From NCBI GenBank assembly GCA_943842505.1, contig CALTDI010000003.1, forward strand, positions 58,914 through 122,913: a stretch of 64,000 bases of DNA, given 5' to 3'. Shown here piece after piece: positions 57,305 to 64,000 of the stretch; positions within the stretch are counted from its first letter, which is position 1; every line of letters begins with the position of its first letter. The notes below the pieces were generated by a model, which did no database searches, was not told where the DNA came from, and saw nothing but the letters and a program-made list of their open reading frames with translations. The position numbers were made by a program, and so were the translations under genes. The DNA comes from an uncultured Pseudomonadales bacterium. GTDB taxonomy: Bacteria; Pseudomonadota; Gammaproteobacteria; Pseudomonadales; Pseudohongiellaceae.

Positions 57305-58660
57305 TTAGTCGTTACCGGCTAGTGAACGCTCTTCTTTTTCGCGACGATCTGCAACGATTTGCTCATAGCCTTCTTCATCAAGGTGAGTAACCGCGATCCA
57401 GGCGTGAGACATTTCGTCACCAGTACGGCTTCCGCCTACAACCCACTGATCGGGATCAGGGTTGTTAGGGTTATTAGCTGTATTGTCGTACCACTGCTTG
57501 ATAACCAATACTGCGCCTGCTGGAAGCAGAGGAGCCGCATCCACTTCATATAGGTGGCTGTGGTGCCAAGTAGCACTCCACTTTGAGATCTGACTAACTT
57601 GCTCAGTGCGGCCAGTTTCTGGATAGAAAATTTCCAGTGAGGCTGCATTCATGCGCAGGTGACCATGTGGCTGGAAGCTATCGATACGCACTGGGTGATC
57701 GAATGAATGAAAACCCTGAGTCATAGTGTAGCCATGAGGAGGTACGATAAGCTCACCGCTCTCATAACCTTCGCGTAGTTGATACAGCTTAAGGTCCTGC
57801 TTGTAAGGAGCTTTTGCCGATGCAGTCATGTAGTCGTCGTCATGGAACCAAAGACCGATCTCAACAACGTTGTCTTTAATCATAGTGCCTGGAGCAGTCG
57901 CACCAACACCACCTGGGAACATGTGGATATCCCAAGAAACGCGTGAGTTAGCTGGCAATGTGCGGCATACGCCTGCAGGAACGAGCTCGCCCCATTTGCC
58001 CATTGCGTACTCAGTTAACTGGCCATACTGCTGCCACTCGCCGTTTTCGTCCATTGCGTCAACAGAAGAGTTAGCGTGGTGAACAACCGCAGACGCGTCG
58101 CCGCGAGGCTTAACCTGTACTGCTTTGATGCAGCGATCTTGAGTAACGCCAGTATCTACGTAGTGCTTGTGCCATAGATCGTTGCCGTTAGCAGGAATAT
58201 CGATTGCTACGGAAGGAACGATTAGGTCTGGCTGACCAAGATCAGCGGCGAAGTTCCACTCGCTAGGATCTTTAACATTTGCAGCAGGAGGAACGATGTC
58301 CGCATCACCCATAGGTGAACCTTGGTTTACCCAAGCTACGATAGTATCGATTTCTTCTTGCTCTAGACGCCAGTCACCTTGAAGGTCCTGAATGCCGATG
58401 CCGTGATCGTATGCATAAGGAGGCATTTCACGATTAGCAACACGCAGTTGGATCAAAGGCGCCCAAGGACGAACTTGATCGTAGTTACTAAGTTGCATGG
58501 GGCCGATGCCGCCTTCAGTGTGACATACAACGCAATTTTCGTTGATGATCTGAGCAACGTGGCTGTTATAGGTAATTTGGTCGTCTTGAGCATTCGCTTG
58601 TAGACCAAGTGCGAGTAACGATCCGCTTACCAAAGCAGTCCATACGCGTACTGTTTTCAT
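57305..58660 (-). CDS. Exported cytochrome c / type II copper monooxygenase (PHM-like), copy 2
   Basis: A 451-residue paralogue of the copy at 55.7 kb. The Sec signal ends at ANAQ. CVVCH lies at 43-47 and REMPPYAYDH carries the presumed axial Met. Copper ligands again are complete: VVHHANSS, DIHMFPGG, FQPHGHLRM and GDEMSHAW. The two proteins differ mainly in the 205-220 and 275-300 loops, and base usage also differs (more A/T at third positions here), so the duplication is not very recent. GGAGAAAGG precedes the ATG. Its own terminator separates it from copy 1, so the two can be expressed independently. Confidence 0.87.
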   Translation of the reverse strand: MKTVRVWTALVSGSLLALGLQANAQDDQITYNSHVAQIINENCVVCHTEGGIGPMQLSNYDQVRPWAPLIQLRVANREMPPYAYDHGIGIQDLQGDWRLEQEEIDTIVAWVNQGSPMGDADIVPPAANVKDPSEWNFAADLGQPDLIVPSVAIDIPANGNDLWHKHYVDTGVTQDRCIKAVQVKPRGDASAVVHHANSSVDAMDENGEWQQYGQLTEYAMGKWGELVPAGVCRTLPANSRVSWDIHMFPGGVGATAPGTMIKDNVVEIGLWFHDDDYMTASAKAPYKQDLKLYQLREGYESGELIVPPHGYTMTQGFHSFDHPVRIDSFQPHGHLRMNAASLEIFYPETGRTEQVSQISKWSATWHHSHLYEVDAAPLLPAGAVLVIKQWYDNTANNPNNPDPDQWVVGGSRTGDEMSHAWIAVTHLDEEGYEQIVADRREKEERSLAGND

Positions 58661-58949
58661 GCCTTTCTCCTAAAATTGAGAGTTGTGGGACTATTTTTAA
58701 AAAAAACCTGTTATCCGGTAATTCTTTGATTGAAATCAACTTTGAAATACTAATTGGCTGCTACCCAGATGTCCATCATTACGGTCATTTTCGGGGAATC
58801 ATTGCAACAAATTGAAACACTTAGCAAGGGAGGTTTTGCGCTGAATAGTTTGGCTAGGGCTCGACTAGTCAGGAATTTCGATGGAGCTGCCCTGATCTGC
58901 TTTCTTCCCAGCCTTGATGGCCGGAAAGAAAGTATTAAAAATCAATAAG

Positions 58950-59888
58950 TTACTGAGATACAGTGACTTTCTGAACAATATTTGTCCAGCAGCACTGGTC
59001 GCCGTTTGAGCTATCAGGGGCGCGGAAATTCTCTACCTTGGTGTGAATCATGTATTCACCGGGCTCTGAGAATGTAGCAATTACGTTCGCGATACCACGG
59101 CCGCCCTCAACCTGCACATCACCCGGCTCGAGCTGACGGAAAAAGCGAAATCTTCGATCACCCTCATCATAAGGATTTTCGGGGATTACAGTGCTTTCGT
59201 GATGCTCAAACACTACCTCGCCAGGGCCCTGGTACTTGCTGAAATGCACACCCATGGGAATGGGCTCAACAAAGCGGGGGTCAGTGGAGTCTCGCTCGGA
59301 AATATCTTCAACATTGACCGTCAAAACGACGGGTTCGCCTGCTCTGACATTGCCGTCAAATTCGGCAACTTGTGCGAATAGGCCGGGTAATCTAGCGCCG
59401 TTCTCACCAAAGCCAGCGTGTGGCTGCATGGCGCCTTGTGGGCGAGGCAAGATGAAGTCTAGCTCGTAGGCAGAGGCACCGCGTCGACCTGGAACCTTTA
59501 AGGCTTCCTCGGCGCCAGTCTTGATGTGCCACCAAACGTCATCGTCTGCCTCTGAGGAAGGCACTGTAACGGTGAATACGCCTGTTGAGCGTCCAGCAGG
59601 AAAGTGAGTAGGTTGCATGCCGCTGTATTTGGCGGGCTCGATGTAATTCGCAGTACCCAGTGGGATATCTACAGGCACGTCGTTGCGATTGATGAAGCCA
59701 AAAGAAAAGCTTGTAGTGCCATCTGGGTTGGCGATCCAGCCTTCCATTACAGGAATGATAGGCAGGCCAGTTGGCGGTGCAAGGCTCAGGAAGCGGCCAT
59801 TGTCTGCAGATTGGGCTTGTGCCTGAAGGCTAAAAACTGCCGCCAGGGCAAAGGTTAGTAGCGCTAGTGTTTTTTGAAACTTTCGCAT
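58950..59888 (-). CDS. Exported protein of unknown function between copper monooxygenase genes
   Basis: A 312-residue protein with a Sec signal (ending AQAQ). The mature protein begins FLSLAPPTGLPIIPVMEGWIANPDG and has two beta-rich halves that look Ig-like: one with FSFGFINRNDVPVDIPLG, the other AGEPVVLTVNVEDISERD to NVIATFSEPGEYMIHTKVENF. A Cys-Cys pair near the C-terminus (DQCCW) and several His residues (PHAGFGENG, VHFSKYQG, FEHHES) could bind metal. ATG 59888 has GGAGAG upstream. The position between three PHM-like genes suggests it is a partner of those enzymes, but I do not recognise the family. Confidence 0.75.
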   Translation of the reverse strand: MRKFQKTLALLTFALAAVFSLQAQAQSADNGRFLSLAPPTGLPIIPVMEGWIANPDGTTSFSFGFINRNDVPVDIPLGTANYIEPAKYSGMQPTHFPAGRSTGVFTVTVPSSEADDDVWWHIKTGAEEALKVPGRRGASAYELDFILPRPQGAMQPHAGFGENGARLPGLFAQVAEFDGNVRAGEPVVLTVNVEDISERDSTDPRFVEPIPMGVHFSKYQGPGEVVFEHHESTVIPENPYDEGDRRFRFFRQLEPGDVQVEGGRGIANVIATFSEPGEYMIHTKVENFRAPDSSNGDQCCWTNIVQKVTVSQ

Positions 59889-60179
59889 CGATGTTCTCTC
59901 CAAAGATCAGGTTCGATAAATCCGATTTTTCTGTCGTGCTCTTTTATAAGCTGCGAGAGCGAAGACAGGGGTTATTTCTAAGTTGCTGAATCCATTCAAA
60001 CAGGGCCGCTAGGATAAACGGCATTGTACTTGGAGTCTAGTTTGAAGGTGCCGAGAAATAGCGGGCTACAGGGCTAGATTTAAACAAAATGTAACAAGCT
60101 CGGCAATTGTCAGCGTCGTCCTTAGTATGAGAGGATTCCCGCATCATAATTGCTGGCAAAGTCAATTGGGCGAAGCAGG

Positions 60180-62003
60180 ATGGCAAAAACGCATTTTTGC
60201 GCGCTGCCAGCCAGGTCGCAGGGCCATGCTGAAATTCAGTATGCAAGCCAGAAATCGAGGGCAGTGGAATTGAAGGGAAATCGTAAACACAGTAGTAATC
60301 TGCTCGCCTCTCGTCGCGGCGGCTGGAAATCTGTACTACCCCTTGTAGCGGGCCTGCTGCTAAGCGTCATGTCAACGTCTGCTTTCTCGGCACTCGATCG
60401 GATCGGAGACTTTGCTCTACTCGACAGTGGTGGCACGTTTCATCAGCTGAGTCGCTATCAGCATCGAAAGGCGTTGGTGCTCATGGCCTATGCCCAAGAC
60501 TGTTCCGCCATGGACTCCCTGCTAGAAAGCTACACCAGCATTGCCCAGCAGCACTCGGGAGACGAGTTCGAGTTTCTGTTAATAGACACCCAGGATCTAG
60601 ATCGCCCCGAGTTAAGCGCGCTAGGGACTGAGCTACCGATTCTCGAAGACGATGGTCAGCTTATCTCCGAAACGCTGGATATCGTCGGCGCGGGTGAGGT
60701 TTTGGTGCTGAACCCGGAGCGCCTGTCTCTGTTCTTTAAGGGCCAGCCAACTCAAGAGCTGGCGTCGGTTCTGGCTTCAATCATAGATGAGGGTGTAAGC
60801 GACACTGTGCGTCAGTCTGGGGCAGGTTGTGAGATCGTCTATCCACAGAAACTTCTTCATGCCGAGTCGCCACCGGACTATGCCAGCGAAGTGGCCCCCA
60901 TCATCATCGAAAATTGTGCCGACTGCCATCGTCAGGGCGGGGTAGGCCCCTTCGCTCTGGATAGTTACATCATGGCCCTGGGTTGGTCACCGATGATCAA
61001 GGAGGTTCTGCTGAACAAGCGTATGCCACCTACGCAGGTCGATCCGTATATTGGTCATTCTGCGGGGGCGCGATATCTGGATCCTGATGACGTGCAGACG
61101 CTAGTGCATTGGATCAATAACCGGGCCCCCAGAGGTGAGAGCGAAGTCGATCCGCTTGAGGCGTTTGCCGCAAGAGATAATTCGGCTTGGGCATTCGGGG
61201 AGCCAGATTTTATCGTTACGGGCCCGTCGAATGAAGTGCCTGCAATCGGCGTGATGGATTATGTCTATGATGATGCGCAGTTGCCATTCGAGGAGGACAA
61301 ATGGCTGCGAGCCATAGAATACAAGGCGGGTGATGAGTCTGTATTACACCATCTGATGACTTTCGTGACGCCGCCGGAAGAAGATTTTTGGGGTGCGGAG
61401 CGCGAAAGCGAATCTGTTACGCGTCGATTTGTCGAGAGCTATCTCCCCGGCAAGATAAATGCTGTTGAGTTTGATCAGGGAACCGGTGTGTTAATTCCCC
61501 GCGGCCATAAGCTTTCTATGCAGTTCCACTATGTGACTAACGGCCAGTCTACAGTCGATGAGACACAGGTCGGTTTGTATTTCAGCGATGAGTCAGACCT
61601 GAAAGAGAAAATGACTCAGGCGGTCGCAAGTCGTTTCGTCCTGCCTCCGAATGATCATGACTTCGAGATGCGGGCCCAGCACATATTGGATAAGGATGTG
61701 GTTATCACAGGAGTGCGTGCCAGAATGAATTTCCGTGGCAAGCGCATGAAGTTTGTAGTGGAAAGTCCTGATGGGCAAATGAAAGAACTGTTTAGTGTTC
61801 CTGCCTACAACTATGGGTGGCAACCGCACTACCTGTTAGATCAGGCCGAGGCCGTTCAGGCTGGAAGCACACTGCGGGTAATAGGTGCGTTTGATAACTC
61901 GGCATCAAACCCTTCGAATCCAGACCCAAATAAGGAAGTCACATTTGGTTTGGAGAGTTGGGAGGAAATGTTTACCGGGTACTTCACCTTTTACGAGCAG
62001 TGA
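60180..62003 (+). CDS. Thioredoxin-like / cytochrome c / PHM-like fusion with altered CuM site
   Basis: Numbered from ATG 60180. After a long basic leader and a hydrophobic signal (about 51-70, ending AFS) comes a thioredoxin-like domain (about 72-210) lacking a CxxC pair. A cytochrome c site is at Cys246-Cys249-His250 and the axial Met probably in KRMPPTQ. The PHM-like domain keeps CuH ligands His390-His391 and His450 and the CuM Met597, but the HxH of CuM is Arg515-Met-Asn517, so two CuM ligands are missing. The start is uncertain: TTG at 60150, ATG at 60180 or TTG at 60270, the last giving the shortest leader. It probably arose from the same family as the two minus-strand copies. Confidence 0.82.
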   Translation: MAKTHFCALPARSQGHAEIQYASQKSRAVELKGNRKHSSNLLASRRGGWKSVLPLVAGLLLSVMSTSAFSALDRIGDFALLDSGGTFHQLSRYQHRKALVLMAYAQDCSAMDSLLESYTSIAQQHSGDEFEFLLIDTQDLDRPELSALGTELPILEDDGQLISETLDIVGAGEVLVLNPERLSLFFKGQPTQELASVLASIIDEGVSDTVRQSGAGCEIVYPQKLLHAESPPDYASEVAPIIIENCADCHRQGGVGPFALDSYIMALGWSPMIKEVLLNKRMPPTQVDPYIGHSAGARYLDPDDVQTLVHWINNRAPRGESEVDPLEAFAARDNSAWAFGEPDFIVTGPSNEVPAIGVMDYVYDDAQLPFEEDKWLRAIEYKAGDESVLHHLMTFVTPPEEDFWGAERESESVTRRFVESYLPGKINAVEFDQGTGVLIPRGHKLSMQFHYVTNGQSTVDETQVGLYFSDESDLKEKMTQAVASRFVLPPNDHDFEMRAQHILDKDVVITGVRARMNFRGKRMKFVVESPDGQMKELFSVPAYNYGWQPHYLLDQAEAVQAGSTLRVIGAFDNSASNPSNPDPNKEVTFGLESWEEMFTGYFTFYEQ

Positions 62004-62176
62004 ACCGATAAAATACACTAGCAACAATTTCAAAAATATTTCTAGACGCGCTCGCTGTTAAAAAATCGAGCGCGTTAACTTATAAGTAGTATGCTTGTTA
62101 GTCGCTCTTAGTTCGTTAGAGCGATTAGGGCATCTGTTAGTAAATCTATTTCCTCGACTAAGTTGACTTTGCAGCC

Positions 62177-63445
62177 ATGACAGATAGCAAGACCCCACTC
62201 TATTACGGCTGGAAAATAGTAATAGCCATAATGGCGCTACTGACGTTCAGTAGTGGCCTGAGCTTTTATAACCACGCTATCTATCTCAATGCGCTGGCAG
62301 CCAATCCAAACTTCGATGTGCAGACCGCTTCATTCGCGGTGTCAATCTTCTTCCTGTCCGGCGGTATCACCGGGCTGTGGGTTGCTAAATGGGTTCAGGA
62401 CTATGACCCAAGAATATGCATAAGTGCCGGTGCGGTAATTTCCGGCATCGCGCTGAGCTCGCTAGCATTCGTGCAGCAGGTTTGGCAGTTGTATATTGCC
62501 TTCATATTCTTCGGCATTGGCTTCTCTGCCTCTTCGTTGATTCCAGCCACGACATTGGTAACGAGGTGGTTTCGCAGAAGGCGGGCCATGGCCCTGTCTA
62601 TTGCGTCCACGGGCTTGTCTCTCGGTGGCGTGCTGCTGACTCCCTTGTGTGTGTTAATGGTTGAGTCGTTGGGCTTCGAGACGGCAGCTCCGCTGATGGG
62701 GCTGCTCTATGTAGTAGGCGTTATTCCAATCGCCTGGATCTGGTTGCGGGCCAGCCCCGAGTCGATGGGCTTGAGTGTCGATGGCGTGGATCAGGAGCCT
62801 GAAGTGAGTGTTAGCGAGGATGCAGACAGCGAGGCGGGTTCGACTTCTACAGACTCCACCTTCGACGGCATTACTTTTAAGCAGGCACGAGGCACGCGTT
62901 TCTTTTGGGGTATCACTATCGGCTATATTTTTCTGATGATGGCTCAAGTTGGAGGTATTGCGCATCAGTACGGTCTGGCAAGAGAGCATCTGACTGAGGC
63001 GCAGACAGCCATAGCAGTTGCTATATTACCGATAGCCAGCATCATCGGTCGCCTCATCGGCGGATGGCTGATAGATAGAGTATCGATTCGATTATTCGCA
63101 ATCGGCATGATGATTATGCAGGCGTTTTCGCTGAGTCTGCTTGCACTAAGTGCCAATGTGCTAACACTGTGTCTAGGTCTCGCCCTGTTCGGGGCAACCG
63201 TCGGCAACCTGCTTATGCTGCAGCCCCTGTTAATAGCGGAGGCCTTTGGCATTCGCGAATATGCACGAATCTTCGCAGTGGCGAATCTAATGTCCTCCTG
63301 GGGTACCGCCGCAGGCCCGGCCGTTCTGGGCTACGCCTTCGCTATCAACGGTAACTTTTATAGCCTGCCCTATTGGATTGCCGCTACTGCCGGCGCGTTT
63401 GGATTGTGCCTGTTTGTTTTTGGTGGCAGATTGCGAAACATCTAA
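62177..63445 (+). CDS. Major facilitator superfamily transporter
   Basis: A 422-residue inner-membrane carrier with 12 hydrophobic segments in two halves, joined by an acidic Ser/Glu/Asp-rich loop at about 208-235. SIFFLSGGITGLWVAKWVQDYDPR contains the loop 2-3 motif region, RWFRRRRAMALSIASTGLSLGG fits the family pattern, and IGRLIGGWLIDRVSIR is the second-half copy. The layout resembles the oxalate/formate antiporter-like group that moves carboxylates. Substrate not determinable. It follows the PHM-like fusion gene by about 170 bases on the same strand and precedes a serine hydrolase gene. Confidence 0.87.
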   Translation: MTDSKTPLYYGWKIVIAIMALLTFSSGLSFYNHAIYLNALAANPNFDVQTASFAVSIFFLSGGITGLWVAKWVQDYDPRICISAGAVISGIALSSLAFVQQVWQLYIAFIFFGIGFSASSLIPATTLVTRWFRRRRAMALSIASTGLSLGGVLLTPLCVLMVESLGFETAAPLMGLLYVVGVIPIAWIWLRASPESMGLSVDGVDQEPEVSVSEDADSEAGSTSTDSTFDGITFKQARGTRFFWGITIGYIFLMMAQVGGIAHQYGLAREHLTEAQTAIAVAILPIASIIGRLIGGWLIDRVSIRLFAIGMMIMQAFSLSLLALSANVLTLCLGLALFGATVGNLLMLQPLLIAEAFGIREYARIFAVANLMSSWGTAAGPAVLGYAFAINGNFYSLPYWIAATAGAFGLCLFVFGGRLRNI

Positions 63446-63499
63446 TATGGCCAGGGGCAGACTCGCATTTTGCTAGCGGGTGTGCCGGGACTCTATTCT

Positions 63500-64000
63500 A
63501 TGAAAAAAAGTTTAATCGGATTGATTGCGACTGTCGCGCTACTGCTGGGTCTGGCTTCCTTTGCAGGGTTCCCTCCGTCCTATTTACTGAGTGCCCCTGG
63601 TGTCGCTACCGGAATAGGTTCGAAGCTATTGTGCAGTGCGCGCTATGTATCAGGCTTTTCGGAGCAACAGTCCTTCGATGACCTGGTGCAATACTCAGGG
63701 ATCTTGCAGGAGCTCACAGTTGAATTCGATAGCAACGAAAGGACGGTGACGACTTCATTGTTCGGCTGGAGCGAGAAGACTGCAAACTACTTACCCAACA
63801 TAGGCTGCGCTATCGACTACTCTGGATACTCGCAACGCACCTCTCTGCGGACACAAGAACCACAACTTAGCAATGCGCCCTGGCCTTTAGGCGATTCGGT
63901 TGGCGCTGCCGATGCCCGGATTCAAGAGCTGCTGCAGCGATTGCTAGGCGTGGACAATGAACTGGGTCTCAACACGCGAGCCTTGCTGGTCGCCCATCGC
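63500..64000 (+). CDS. Serine hydrolase (beta-lactamase-like), N-terminal part, cut by window end
   Basis: An open frame of 167 codons from ATG 63500 to the window end without a stop. A lysine-rich start and hydrophobic segment (about 5-24) form a signal peptide or anchor. The next part has KLLCSARYVSGFSEQ and GCAIDYSG, then AADARIQELLQRLLG and NTRALLVAHR, the strand that in class C beta-lactamase-like serine hydrolases comes before the SxxK active site. The catalytic motif itself would lie beyond the window. It begins 54 bases after the MFS gene, so the two could form an operon for import and hydrolysis of an ester or amide. Confidence 0.7.
   Translation, partial: MKKSLIGLIATVALLLGLASFAGFPPSYLLSAPGVATGIGSKLLCSARYVSGFSEQQSFDDLVQYSGILQELTVEFDSNERTVTTSLFGWSEKTANYLPNIGCAIDYSGYSQRTSLRTQEPQLSNAPWPLGDSVGAADARIQELLQRLLGVDNELGLNTRALLVAHR

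Overview
The window looks like a chromosomal segment of a heterotrophic, aerobic, probably marine gammaproteobacterium. I infer this from the protein families present: MlaA, NhaA and NhaC antiporters, TonB-dependent receptors, a glucosylglycerate osmolyte cluster, PilZ, type IV pilin, and many exported c-type cytochromes and quinoproteins. No rRNA, tRNA, CRISPR array or prophage was recognised. Most proteins carry Sec, Tat or lipoprotein signals, so much of the encoded chemistry is periplasmic or at the cell surface.

Layout. 0-7 kb: a thiosulfate dehydrogenase (TsdA), a Tat-exported DsrE-like protein, MlaA, a DUF6134/lipocalin pair, an atypical ADP-ribosylglycohydrolase and two small membrane proteins. 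7-17 kb: malic enzyme; a diheme cytochrome c with a PQQ alcohol dehydrogenase; then a minus-strand set with an exported FAH-family protein, NhaC, a FAD amine-oxidase-like protein and a frameshifted DUF2855 gene. 17-29 kb: a multicopper oxidase, a DUF6445 protein behind an octamer repeat, a soluble PQQ sugar dehydrogenase, a large quinoprotein dehydrogenase followed by two YceI proteins, a DUF305-LVIVD fusion and an exported protein of unknown function. 29-36 kb: an intact TonB-dependent receptor next to a lipoprotein with two TonB-C-like domains, a renalase-like flavoprotein, a PilZ protein and a TPR/2OG-oxygenase pair. 36-40 kb: three exported enzymes (NHL propeller, double VOC, alpha/beta hydrolase) and NhaA. 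41-45 kb: a glucosylglycerate cluster (phosphorylase, GpgS, phosphatase). 45-47 kb: a second NHL lipoprotein.

47.6-55.6 kb is unusual. A TonB-dependent receptor with four single-base frameshifts, a long perfect palindrome inside an array of GGGGTCGGAGG repeats, a frameshifted type IV pilin, a large intact HTH-NTPase-TPR (STAND) protein and a frameshifted cupin lie together. 55.7-62 kb holds three exported cytochrome c / type II copper monooxygenase proteins of the peptidylglycine-hydroxylase (PHM) fold, with an unknown exported protein between them. The third is fused to a thioredoxin-like domain and lacks two of the three CuM ligands. The window ends with an MFS transporter and the start of a serine hydrolase.

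The most interesting signals are: PHM-like monooxygenases and PAL-like NHL propellers, the two halves of eukaryotic peptide amidation, in the same window; the STAND protein in a repeat-rich neighbourhood; the palindrome/repeat array; and the local concentration of frameshifts, which is either gene decay or poor local sequence quality.
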